Of a stretch of 37,867 nt of DNA, positions 15,706-23,775 are shown one piece after another. Under the pieces are notes generated by a model. The model worked only from the letters and a program-made list of their open reading frames with translations. It was not told where the DNA came from and made no database searches. The translations under genes and the position numbers were made by a program. The DNA is from Phycisphaerales bacterium. GTDB taxonomy: Bacteria; Bacteroidota; Bacteroidia; Chitinophagales; Chitinophagaceae. Location: contig JASGCP010000007.1 in NCBI GenBank assembly GCA_030053995.1, forward strand, positions 1-37,867. Reading direction: 5' to 3'. The first letter of the stretch is position 1; every line of letters begins with the position of its first letter.

Positions 15706-17829
15706 ATGTCTTCTATTAAAAGTAAGTTTAATGTAGCATTAGTAGGTAGCCCTAACTGTGGTAAGACATCACTTTTTAATGCACTCACGGGATATAATCA
15801 AAAAGTAGGCAATTTTGCCGGTGTTACGGTAGAAAAAAAAACGGGACCAGTACACCTTTCAAAAAATATCGAAGTAACGCTGATTGACCTGCCAGGCATG
15901 TATTCAATGTATCCACGTCAAGAGGATGAGTGGATAGCTTATAAAGTTTTAATGGGCGTTGACTCCGAAATTATTCCCGATGCTATTATTTTAGTAGCTG
16001 ATGCCAGTTCACTAAGGCGCAATTTATGGTTCTGTAGCCAGATTATCGATATTAAGATACCAATTTTGATGGTTTTGACGATGAATGATATCGCCTTAAA
16101 AAAGGGGATATTCATCAATGTGGAAGATTTGTCAATTGATATTCATACACCAATTGTAGTCATTAATCCTAGAAAAGAAGAAGGCTTAGATGGATTAAAA
16201 AAATCACTAAAATTGTTATTGTCGAATGTGGACCTATATAGTCAAAGAACAGAATTTATACCCTTACAACTAACGGATCCCAGTGTAATAAAACAAGTAA
16301 AAAATATCATTCCCAATATTAGCACCTATCAAGTCCTTCATTATTTGTACAATTACGAACGATTATGTAGCGATGAAGGCGTGCAGAATAACATAAAAAA
16401 TATTATTAATAAAAATAATTTTAATACGGTTAAGCAGCAAGCTGATGAAGTACTACTAAGATACCAACGGGTCGATAAGATCATTCAAAAAAATGTCAAA
16501 GAAGATAACGGATTAACGCAGAAGTTTATTTCACTGAAAATTGACAATCTATTACTACATCCTGTATGGGGGTATGTGTTTTTTCTATCAATTATGTTTC
16601 TTGTGTTTCAAAGTATTTTTGCATTTGCCCGAATACCAATGGAATACATACAAAATTTCTTTGCTTACACGAGTGCCTATGGTAAAGCAATGTTGCCAAA
16701 TATTTGGATAACAAGCTTACTTATTAATGGGGTATGGGCGGGATTAGGAGGCATTATAACCTTTGTCCCTCAAATCATGATATTATTTGGATTAATAACA
16801 ATTTTAGAAGACTCAGGCTACATGGCTCGTATTAGCTTTTTAACTGATAAAATTATGCGAAGCGTAGGGTTAAATGGCAAAAGTGTCATGCCTATGATTA
16901 GCGGTTTTGCGTGTGCAATTCCTGCTATTATGAGTGCCCGAACAATTCAGAATAAGAAAGAACGGTTAATTACTATTTTAATTACCCCCTTCATGAGTTG
17001 TAGCGCAAGATTACCCATTTATACTATTTTAATTGGACTCGTTGTTCCTAGCAAATATTTATGGGGTATTTTTAATGTACAAGGATTAGTCATGTTATTC
17101 ATGTATCTACTAGGTATTAGTATGGCTTTACTGGTTAGTTTTATCTTAAACAAATGTATAAAAAACACCGAGAAGAGTTACTTTCTTCTTGAACTTCCTT
17201 ACTATAGAATGCCTCGATGGAAAAATATGATGATCCTCATGCTATCTAAAGCTAAAACTTTTGTTTTGGATGCGGGTAGAATCATTATCATTATCAGTAT
17301 GATACTTTGGTTTTTAAGCTCTTTTGGACCAGCTCAATATCAAAAAACGGTCAATAACAAATATGAACGATTGGTGGCAGAAAAACCGCAGTTAGTTGAT
17401 TCGCTTAAACGAGCATGGGCGAGTGAAAAATTATCCGTTTCATACGCAGGAATCACAGGCAAATTTATTGAACCGGTTATTCGTCCTTTAGGATTTGACT
17501 GGAAAATAGGAATAGCACTCATTACATCGTTTGCAGCTCGAGAAGTTTTTGTTAGCACCATGGCTACAATTTATAGTGTTGAAAATAATGATAAAGGATC
17601 GCTATCTGAACAAATGCATGAAGCTAAGCGTGATGATTTAAAACCAACCTTTTCTTTGGCAACTTCATTATCGTTGATGGTTTTTTATGCCCTAGCTATG
17701 CAGTGTATGAGCACCGTCGCCATTACCAAAAAAGAGTTAGTATCTTGGAAGTGGGCTATTGCACAATTAGTAGGCATGACCTCCATTGCTTATATAATGA
17801 GCTTTATTATTTTTCATATATTTCGTTAA
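15706..17829 (+). CDS. feoB: Ferrous iron transporter FeoB
   Basis: A 707-residue GTPase-coupled inner-membrane Fe(II) importer. The cytosolic G domain has G1 GSPNCGKT (14-21), G2 Thr41 in GVTVEKK and G3 DLPGMYSM (61-68). At the G4 position it reads TMND (125-128), with Thr in place of the usual first Asn of NxxD. A helical spacer (about 200-270) leads to the membrane part with two Gate regions: SGFACAIPAIMSAR (about 400-413) holds the conserved Cys, and ITSFAAREVFVSTM (about 606-619) the second gate. Length is usual. No feoA or feoC is adjacent, so it acts as a lone feoB. Confidence 0.95.
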   Translation: MSSIKSKFNVALVGSPNCGKTSLFNALTGYNQKVGNFAGVTVEKKTGPVHLSKNIEVTLIDLPGMYSMYPRQEDEWIAYKVLMGVDSEIIPDAIILVADASSLRRNLWFCSQIIDIKIPILMVLTMNDIALKKGIFINVEDLSIDIHTPIVVINPRKEEGLDGLKKSLKLLLSNVDLYSQRTEFIPLQLTDPSVIKQVKNIIPNISTYQVLHYLYNYERLCSDEGVQNNIKNIINKNNFNTVKQQADEVLLRYQRVDKIIQKNVKEDNGLTQKFISLKIDNLLLHPVWGYVFFLSIMFLVFQSIFAFARIPMEYIQNFFAYTSAYGKAMLPNIWITSLLINGVWAGLGGIITFVPQIMILFGLITILEDSGYMARISFLTDKIMRSVGLNGKSVMPMISGFACAIPAIMSARTIQNKKERLITILITPFMSCSARLPIYTILIGLVVPSKYLWGIFNVQGLVMLFMYLLGISMALLVSFILNKCIKNTEKSYFLLELPYYRMPRWKNMMILMLSKAKTFVLDAGRIIIIISMILWFLSSFGPAQYQKTVNNKYERLVAEKPQLVDSLKRAWASEKLSVSYAGITGKFIEPVIRPLGFDWKIGIALITSFAAREVFVSTMATIYSVENNDKGSLSEQMHEAKRDDLKPTFSLATSLSLMVFYALAMQCMSTVAITKKELVSWKWAIAQLVGMTSIAYIMSFIIFHIFR

Positions 17830-17971
17830 GATCATTAGCACTATGGAGACTATAAAAAAGATGGTGTAAATAGATATTCTCGCCTCCGCAAAATTATTTA
17901 TTATATTTTAATAATTATCAACGACTTGCAACCATTTTTTTATATAAGGTAATTGGGGGTTAAATAAAAGG

Positions 17972-18383
17972 GCTCTATGACGAATCAAGTGGGTAGAAAT
18001 GAATTGGTTTTTAAAACTACAATTTGATATTTTATAAGGTCATTTTTCTTTCTTTTGCCTTGATACAAAAGAAAGAAACAAAGAAAAAATCAAGCCTGCA
18101 GAGTAAGGGCTGCAAAACTACGGCTCACTTCGTTATCGAAAATGAATGGCATCGGATATATAGAAAGCGAGTGGTAGCGATTAGATATTACTTGCTTCCA
18201 CCTTTACGATTGTTGCATCGCTACCAATAGCTTTCTTTGATATATTCGCCGTCGCCCATTTTCGATAGCCACTTCGTTCGCCTTGTTTTGCAAAGCCCTT
18301 CCTCTGAGGGCGTTTTGCCTATATCCTCAACGGTAATTAAATATAAAATGTAACTAACTTACCCACTCATTTCGTCATAGAGC
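17972..18383 (-). mobile_element. R2 miniature inverted-repeat element, full-length copy
   Basis: Ends GCTCTATGACGAATCAAGTG and CACTCATTTCGTCATAGAGC are inverted repeats. The interior is a long imperfect palindrome: the arm at about 18093-18175 (AGAGTAAGGGC ... GTGGTAGCGAT) is complementary to about 18222-18318 (ATCGCTACC ... GCCCTTCCTCTGAGGGC). A second perfect hairpin, CTTTCTTTTG/CAAAAGAAAG, lies at about 18051-18078. It has no transposase, so it must move in trans. The orientation is opposite to the copies at 9601 and 34210. The GGCTCT start recalls ISL3-family ends, a tentative link. Confidence 0.85.
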
Positions 18384-18390
18384 CAAAAAA

Positions 18391-18555
18391 AATTGCTTTT
18401 CACTCTTTTGATAGCCAGTATCGTATCCAAAAGCCTTCAAGATTATCCCTGTTAGGTTGCTCCCCAGCAGAGCCTACTTCCGTCTTACTTGATTGGGCAA
18501 TGTTACTACAAAATAAAATTTGCTAAAAAACAGCCTACTTTTTGTCTATTATACC
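18391..18555 (+). mobile_element. Truncated end of the 1846-2428-type IS
   Basis: The terminal repeat (CAGCCTACTTTTTGTCTATT, 18531-18550, through 18555) and the 130-bp segment before it match 1846-2062 inverted. The other end is missing. The segment begins 8 bp after the R2 element ends, so R2 insertion or a linked deletion removed the rest. Only short out-of-frame reading is left. Confidence 0.7.
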
Positions 18556-18574
18556 TAGATTTTTTATGTTTTTG

Positions 18575-18616
18575 CAAAGTTAGCATACTGAAGCGAAAAG
18601 GAAAAAACATGATTAA
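18575..18616 (-). promoter_or_regulatory. Stranded promoter-like sequence resembling that of the peptide gene
   Basis: On the minus strand it reads TCCTTTTCGCTTC, then TATGCTAACTTTGCAAAAA. It aligns with 2798-2833 at most positions, including the TAACTTTG -7 box (18575-18582). The IS end at 18555 starts about 20 nt downstream, so whatever it once drove is gone. Confidence 0.4.
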
Positions 18617-18726
18617 AAGAAAGTTAAAATAACTTGTTTTTTAGTACAATAGGGACGCGTAATAAAAACAACCATCCCAACAACATAAACCAATTAATTA
18701 CAGTTGAGATTATCTCGTATCAACAA

Positions 18727-19803
18727 TTATTGAGAATAATTATTGAGCGTAGGCGTAGCGATGGGGACAATATTAAAAAGAGCACGAACACTTTTTTTGG
18801 ACATAAAATAAGCATTAGGCGACCAAGTATTACCACCATCTTTACTTTGTAACAAAATAGGAACTTTATTTGTAGTATCCTCGCCGGTTACCCAAACAGA
18901 TTGGCGATAAGCATACACACTTTGCCAAAGTATATTACCATCTTGATAAACTATGGTCGGCGAAGTTGTCAATCCGTCATTTGTCCTTAGAATATATTTA
19001 TCGCCCACTAAATAGCCGTTATTATCGTCTTGAAAAAAAGATTTATTAATTAGTGTAGAAATATTACTACTTACAATATTCCAAGATTGTCCGCCATCCA
19101 TTGTTTTTGCTATTAATCCACCAAAACCTGTAGCATATCCTACATTGGTATCTGCAAAAAACATATTTACAAAAGCTCTATTGGCAACTGGGTCTATGGC
19201 TTCAATAAAAGAAGCCCCGCCATCTGCAGAATAAATAATAGTACCCCAATCTGGTTTGGGCGTACTTATTCCCATTATAAGCAATTTAGGGGATGACTGC
19301 GGTATTGTAAATACATTCCATACCGTACTAATCAAACTACTAAAATTATTCAAAAGTGCCCATGTTCGTCCACTATCCAGCGTTTGATACAGTATGCCAG
19401 CCGCAAATCCTGCAACTATTGCCATATAGCCATTATCAGGTGTGGGGAATGACATACCAGCAGCTATATACTCCATAGGGAAAACTGTGGTTATAGAGTT
19501 AGACCAACTAAGTCCCCCGTCAGTAGTCTTAAAGAAATTAGTAATAGCGGCTGTAGAAACAGTAACACAATATCCTAATTGACTGTTAAAGAACAATACA
19601 TTAACAATATTTTCATTAGGGTCGCCACCAATTGTCTTTTCTGTCCATGTTAAACCCGTATCATAAGAAATAAAGAATTTACCATTATCGCCACTAACGA
19701 AAATAGCAGGTGGTAATTTTTGTGCGGGGGAATTAGTACTATTCTTTTTACAAGAACAATAAATAAAAGAAAAAAATAGTACAACAATGATCTTATTGGT
19801 CAT
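18727..19803 (-). CDS. Asp-box beta-propeller lipoprotein (YCF48/BNR-like)
   Basis: A 358-residue predicted lipoprotein. The N-terminus MTNKIIVVLFFSFIYCSC ends in a lipobox-like FIYCSC (Cys16 or Cys18). The rest is a propeller with recurring Asp-boxes: SYDTGLTW, TTDGGLSW, TLDSGRTW, SADGGASF, TMDGGQSW and SKDGGNTW, spaced 45-70 residues apart. YCF48-type relatives assist photosystem assembly in cyanobacteria, but in Bacteroidota most copies have no known role and may bind glycans or proteins at the surface. It is a single gene, its 3' end next to IS debris. Confidence 0.82.
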   Translation of the reverse strand: MTNKIIVVLFFSFIYCSCKKNSTNSPAQKLPPAIFVSGDNGKFFISYDTGLTWTEKTIGGDPNENIVNVLFFNSQLGYCVTVSTAAITNFFKTTDGGLSWSNSITTVFPMEYIAAGMSFPTPDNGYMAIVAGFAAGILYQTLDSGRTWALLNNFSSLISTVWNVFTIPQSSPKLLIMGISTPKPDWGTIIYSADGGASFIEAIDPVANRAFVNMFFADTNVGYATGFGGLIAKTMDGGQSWNIVSSNISTLINKSFFQDDNNGYLVGDKYILRTNDGLTTSPTIVYQDGNILWQSVYAYRQSVWVTGEDTTNKVPILLQSKDGGNTWSPNAYFMSKKSVRALFNIVPIATPTLNNYSQ

Positions 19804-19976
19804 AAAAAAACATACTAAGGTTTATTTGCAAAATACAGACATCAAACCACAAAGCTACAGTCTTTATAGTTTTTTAAACTGAATAAATGATAAATACAAT
19901 ACTCGAAATAATTATGCCATAGATGTACAGAATCTTGTGCCGTACCTCATGAAACATGACCATTAAACATTAATTC

Positions 19977-19999
19977 GCCCCCCTTTTTCGTCATAGAAC
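19977..19999. repeat. Relic of an R2 element end
   Basis: CCCCCTTTTTCGTCATAGAAC closely resembles the R2 right end (CCCACCCTTTTCGTCATAGAGC). No second end was found nearby; 19804-19976 otherwise holds nothing recognisable. Confidence 0.45.
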
Positions 20000-20021
20000 A
20001 AAATACAGCATATAAAAAAAG

Positions 20022-20047
20022 AATCCCCACATAAAAATATGGGGATT
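20022..20047 (-). terminator. Intrinsic terminator of the bacilliredoxin gene
   Basis: AATCCCCA (20022-20029) pairs with TGGGGATT (20040-20047) over a 10-nt loop. On the minus strand the stem is followed by CTTTTTTTATA. It lies 38 nt past the stop. Confidence 0.75.
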
Positions 20048-20084
20048 TAACTAACTATTAAACAAACTAATTTAAGACACATAT

Positions 20085-20501
20085 CTACAAACAATGCTTT
20101 TCTAATTCCGCTACTAAATGATTAGCTAAAACATTCGCTGGTCTGCCCTCAATATGATGCCTTTCAGTCATACTCACTACTTTACCGTCCTTAATAATAG
20201 CAATCGCCGGTGATGACGGTGGATAAGGTAAAAAATATTCTCTGAGTTTTTTAACGGCATCAACATCGTATCCTGCAAACGAAGTAAAAAGATTGTTGGG
20301 TTTCTTTTTTGCTTTTTTAACTGCATCAATAGCTGCCGGTCTGCACGATCCTGCCGCACATCCGCAAATAGAATTAATAACAATTAATGAAGTGCCCGTT
20401 TTCTTCATTGCATTATCAACAGATTCAACAGATAATAATTCCGTAAAACCTTGCTTTGATAATTCTTCCTTCATAGGCTTTACAATCTCTATGGGATACA
20501 T
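20085..20501 (-). CDS. BrxA/BrxB family bacilliredoxin (YphP/YqiW)
   Basis: A 138-residue thioredoxin-fold protein of the bacilliredoxin family, which removes bacillithiol from mixed disulfides on proteins after oxidative stress. The active-site motif ICGCAAGSCRPAA is at 45-57, with Cys46 and Cys48 in the CGC arrangement and an additional Cys53. Length matches the family. It implies bacillithiol as the low-molecular-weight thiol of this organism, which is known in Bacteroidota. It is divergent from hsp20, with a shared inverted repeat between them, so both may be stress regulated. Confidence 0.93.
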   Translation of the reverse strand: MYPIEIVKPMKEELSKQGFTELLSVESVDNAMKKTGTSLIVINSICGCAAGSCRPAAIDAVKKAKKKPNNLFTSFAGYDVDAVKKLREYFLPYPPSSPAIAIIKDGKVVSMTERHHIEGRPANVLANHLVAELEKHCL

Positions 20502-20588
20502 ATTTTTGATGATTTTATTTTATAAAAAACTTACAGACCGCAATTTAGCATTTTTTTTTATTTTTTTTAGATTATTTCACATTTTTTA

Positions 20589-20630
20589 GACAAAATGTCA
20601 GTTTTACTTAACAAAACATGTCATTTTGTC
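20589..20630. promoter_or_regulatory. Candidate stress operator between bacilliredoxin and hsp20
   Basis: GACAAAATGTCA (20589-20600) and TGTCATTTTGTC (20619-20630) are inverted repeats with one mismatch, 18 nt apart. The same bases can be read as a direct repeat of ATGTCA followed by a T-run. The position in the divergent intergenic region fits a regulator binding site. Confidence 0.5.
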
Positions 20631-20702
20631 TTAATTTGTATTGTGAATTAATATTGTTTAGGTGCTTTTTAAATATTTCTTTAACCTTAAAATAATCTAT
20701 TT

Positions 20703-21116
20703 ATGAACATCTTATTAAATCAATCATTCAAAAAACCTGAAATTGTATGGCAAAATTTTGCCGATATTTTAGAAGACGATCTATTAAAAAAACCGTTAAC
20801 CAATATCTATGAAATCGATAATGGTTATTTAATTGAACTTAGTGCTCCGGGTTGTGCAAAAGAAGATTTCAAAATTGCTATGGATAAAACATTGCTTACC
20901 ATAGAGTACAACCATCGAGCAGAAGTTAATGAGCAAGCAAACAAAAAATCAATTAAAGTCGAGTTTAAAAACCATAGTTTTAAGAAAAACTTTTATTTAG
21001 ATGAAGATATTCAAACAGAGCATATTAAAGCTAAATACGATAATGGTATTCTTACAATTTCGCTACCCAAAAAAGAAAGTAGTGCACTTGCAGCAATGAA
21101 TATTCAAGTTCAATAG
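20703..21116 (+). CDS. hsp20: Small heat shock protein (Hsp20/alpha-crystallin)
   Basis: A 137-residue ATP-independent holdase that binds unfolding proteins. The alpha-crystallin domain spans about 36-125, beginning with NIYEIDNGYLIELSAPG and ending with AKYDNGILTISLPKK, which holds the conserved A-x-x-x-[DN]-G-[VI]-L motif. The short N-terminal arm and C-terminal MNIQVQ tail carry a weak I-x-V oligomerisation motif. It is a single gene with a strong terminator behind it and an inverted repeat upstream. Confidence 0.95.
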   Translation: MNILLNQSFKKPEIVWQNFADILEDDLLKKPLTNIYEIDNGYLIELSAPGCAKEDFKIAMDKTLLTIEYNHRAEVNEQANKKSIKVEFKNHSFKKNFYLDEDIQTEHIKAKYDNGILTISLPKKESSALAAMNIQVQ

Positions 21117-21134
21117 TTTGAATAAGATAGAGTC

Positions 21135-21166
21135 AAAAAAGCCCAGCACTATCGTTGGGCTTTTTT
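21135..21166. terminator. Bidirectional intrinsic terminator
   Basis: AAAAAAGCCCA (21135-21145) pairs with TGGGCTTTTTT (21156-21166), extendable by a G-T and a G-C pair. U-tracts on both strands serve the convergent hsp20 and flippase genes. Confidence 0.9.
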
Positions 21167-22645
21167 ATTTCTTGAAATTAAGGTAAACCATTCATCGCGT
21201 TCTATAAATAAAACAACAACCATGAATGTAATAAAGAAGATGGAGGATAATAATAATCGCTTTATAAAATGATCAACAAGTAAGTGAAGATATTCATGAA
21301 TATAAAATAAACCAAATGATAGGACTAAATACAAAACAATCCTACCAACGGGGTAAGGAATAAAAAAGTGTCGCTGTCCCCACCAGTAACTAATAACCAT
21401 CATCGAACCGTAACAAGCAAAGGTAGCCCAAGCACAAGCCATATAACTATAGTAAGGAATAAAAAAATAATTAATACCAAGTGTTATAATCGATCCAACA
21501 ATCGTTATCCAAGCACCAACACTAGTTTTGCCAGTTATTTTGTAGCTGATACTTAAATTATAATACATACCTAAAAACATATTGGCAAATAAGAGTATGG
21601 GTACAACCGACAAACCAACCCACATATTCGTATTTCTGATAAAATACTTCCAAATATATAAGTAAAGCGTCACAAAAAGAAACATCATACAGATGACAAT
21701 TACAAAAAATTTCATTACACGGGCATATATCTGTGGGGCGTCTTCGCGTTTAGTTTGTTTAAAAAAAAATGGTTCAGCACCCATGCGGAAAGCTTGAACA
21801 GATAATGTGATTAATATTGAAATTTTATAACAGGCCGAATAAATGCCCACCTGTGCTTGTGCTTGCGTTACCGTGCGAACAGGTGCCCACCACCCTAACA
21901 TAATTCTATCAAAAGTCTCATTAATCATACCACCAAAACCGGCAATTAATAGCGGAATACTATATAAAAACATTTCACGCCATAACTTAAAATCAAACTG
22001 AAATTTAAAACCCAGAAATTCCTTAAACAATAAAATGAAGGTCAAAAGCGATTGTATCAAATTAGCCAGCAACACATACCCTACATACCATTGCGGATTA
22101 TATAAATTTAAAAAAAGACCGCCACTTACCGACAAACGAGGCAACACACTGAGAAAAAAGAAAATTGATAGGACATTAACTAATACCCCCACTATTTTAA
22201 TTGAAGCAAATTTTATAGGCCGACTATCTTGCCGTAATTTAGCAAATGGAATAGTTGTTAAGGCATCAAACATGATGATCAGTGTAATCATCAAAAAATA
22301 GGTTGGATCAGCAGCGATTTGTAAAAGTTTAGATAAAGGCTCAAACATCAACAACAATAAACCTGATAACAAAAACGACGAAAAAATTAAAGATATGCTT
22401 GCCGTGTTGTAAACTGAATCAGAAGCAACCCTATTTGAATATCGAAAATAGCTCGTTTCCATACCGTATGTAAATACCACATTCATAAAAGGTATGAAGG
22501 CGTACAAAATACTCATTTGACCATAAGCTGACTCAGTAAATTTATAAGTCAAATAGGGCGTTAATAAATAGTTAAAGAAACGTGCAACAATGGTACTCAT
22601 ACCATACCAAAGTGTTTGCCCCGCTAATTTTTTTAATTGACTCAC
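21149..22645 (-). CDS. Polysaccharide/lipid-linked oligosaccharide flippase (MOP superfamily)
   Basis: A 498-residue polytopic membrane protein with 12 to 14 predicted helices, of the Wzx/MurJ-like polysaccharide biosynthesis family. The opening (LAGQTLWYGMSTIVARFFNYLLTPYLT, about 6-32, quoted in part by position) with YGQMSILYAFIPF (about 41-53) and YFRYS is characteristic. Such proteins flip undecaprenyl-linked sugars across the inner membrane. No glycan gene cluster surrounds it, so the substrate (O-antigen, exopolysaccharide or lipid II) is open. It overlaps the shared terminator at its 3' end. Confidence 0.85.
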   Translation of the reverse strand: MSQLKKLAGQTLWYGMSTIVARFFNYLLTPYLTYKFTESAYGQMSILYAFIPFMNVVFTYGMETSYFRYSNRVASDSVYNTASISLIFSSFLLSGLLLLMFEPLSKLLQIAADPTYFLMITLIIMFDALTTIPFAKLRQDSRPIKFASIKIVGVLVNVLSIFFFLSVLPRLSVSGGLFLNLYNPQWYVGYVLLANLIQSLLTFILLFKEFLGFKFQFDFKLWREMFLYSIPLLIAGFGGMINETFDRIMLGWWAPVRTVTQAQAQVGIYSACYKISILITLSVQAFRMGAEPFFFKQTKREDAPQIYARVMKFFVIVICMMFLFVTLYLYIWKYFIRNTNMWVGLSVVPILLFANMFLGMYYNLSISYKITGKTSVGAWITIVGSIITLGINYFFIPYYSYMACAWATFACYGSMMVISYWWGQRHFFIPYPVGRIVLYLVLSFGLFYIHEYLHLLVDHFIKRLLLSSIFFITFMVVVLFIERDEWFTLISRNKKAQR

Positions 22646-22724
22646 GATCTTTTATGTAAACTCTTTATGCGAACAGTATATGCCCTCTTTTAATTTTTTA
22701 AACCTTTGTTTACGAACCAATCAA

Positions 22725-22732
22725 CAAATTTA
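22725..22732 (-). promoter_or_regulatory. -7 box for the flippase gene
   Basis: Minus-strand TAAATTTG, 79 nt before the ATG at 22645. Confidence 0.4.
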
Positions 22733-22746
22733 TTTTAAAAATTCTG

Positions 22747-22754
22747 TACCTTTG
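22747..22754 (+). promoter_or_regulatory. Distal -7 box upstream of adc
   Basis: TACCTTTG on the plus strand, about 195 nt before the adc ATG. It could give a long untranslated leader or a short independent RNA; no ORF follows directly. Confidence 0.35.
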
Positions 22755-22897
22755 TATCGTGATTGAATGACGCATAAATTAAACTTCTTAACAGCGTGCA
22801 ATTTACAATAAGTTTAACCTTGCTCAGCGTAAACTATTATGTATTTTTTAGCACGATATTCTTATTGAGAAATTACTTTTTACTACCTAAAAAAAGT

Positions 22898-22905
22898 TAC
22901 ATTTG
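22898..22905 (+). promoter_or_regulatory. Proximal -7 box for adc
   Basis: TACATTTG matches TAnnTTTG, 42 nt before the ATG at 22948. Confidence 0.5.
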
Positions 22906-22947
22906 TTTCTTAAATCTAAGAAATAATTACCACCTAAAACAAAAATA

Positions 22948-23676
22948 ATGAGCTCCTATTTTAACATGCCTTACGACCGTTTTAATAAAAGTTATCCTAA
23001 CGGACCGTTTCGTTTTATCAATCGTGAATACTTTAATATTTTCTATAAAACAGATAAAGAAAAACTAACTGAAATCTTGCCACATCCTTTAAAACCAATT
23101 GGCGATGAAATAATTTTTGAATTTATCAAAATGCCGGATTCTATCGGTTTGGGTAGTTATACCGAAGCAGGACAAGTTATTCCAGTTAGTTATAATGGAG
23201 TTGAAGGAAATTTTGTTACGACAATGTTTTTGGATGCTTTTTCATCAATTGCTGCTGGGCGAGAAATTTGGGGGTTTCCTAAAAAGTACGCTAAACCTAC
23301 TTTGGAAGTCGATGTGGATACCTTACTGGGTACTTTACATTACGGGAAAGTACAAGTGGCTACCGCTACTATGGGTTATAAATATCAAGAAATTGAACAT
23401 AAAAAAGCACGCACTGCCCTTCAAAAACCAAATTTTCTTTTAAAAGTTTTACCAGGCGTTGATGGCAAGGCAGAAATATGCCAGCTCGTTGCTCTTCAAT
23501 TAGAACAAATTGAAATACTCGGTGCTTGGGCAGGACCAGCAACTATTGAACTACACCATCATATCCATGCACCAGTAGCACATTTTGATGTTAAAAAAGT
23601 TATTGGGGCTACACATCTGATTGCTAACCTTACTTTGCCTTACGGAAAAGTTGTTGAGAATTACTTAAAAAAGTAA
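22948..23676 (+). CDS. adc: Acetoacetate decarboxylase family protein
   Basis: A 242-residue protein close in length to clostridial Adc (about 244), which converts acetoacetate to acetone and CO2. AGREIWGFPKKYAKP (103-117) carries the adjacent lysine pair. By family knowledge the first (Lys112 here) forms the Schiff base and the second lowers its pKa. Glu73 in SYTEAGQ matches the conserved active-site acid region, and Arg26 in INREYF a substrate-binding Arg. No CoA-transferase or thiolase is adjacent, so a role in acetone formation or another beta-keto acid is open. The ADC superfamily also includes aldolase-dehydratases; the conserved Lys pair does not exclude these. Confidence 0.85.
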   Translation: MSSYFNMPYDRFNKSYPNGPFRFINREYFNIFYKTDKEKLTEILPHPLKPIGDEIIFEFIKMPDSIGLGSYTEAGQVIPVSYNGVEGNFVTTMFLDAFSSIAAGREIWGFPKKYAKPTLEVDVDTLLGTLHYGKVQVATATMGYKYQEIEHKKARTALQKPNFLLKVLPGVDGKAEICQLVALQLEQIEILGAWAGPATIELHHHIHAPVAHFDVKKVIGATHLIANLTLPYGKVVENYLKK

Positions 23677-23775
23677 GGCGGATTATTCTGTAATAGAATT
23701 TATCCCAATTATTCAGTAACAACCTATCACGCTATATTATCGGTTATATATTGTCCCCCCCTGTCCATACACGGT

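Noticed and set aside
18024-18230. Open frame inside the full R2 element
   Set aside because: It translates the palindrome and hairpin sequence, and other copies do not keep it open.
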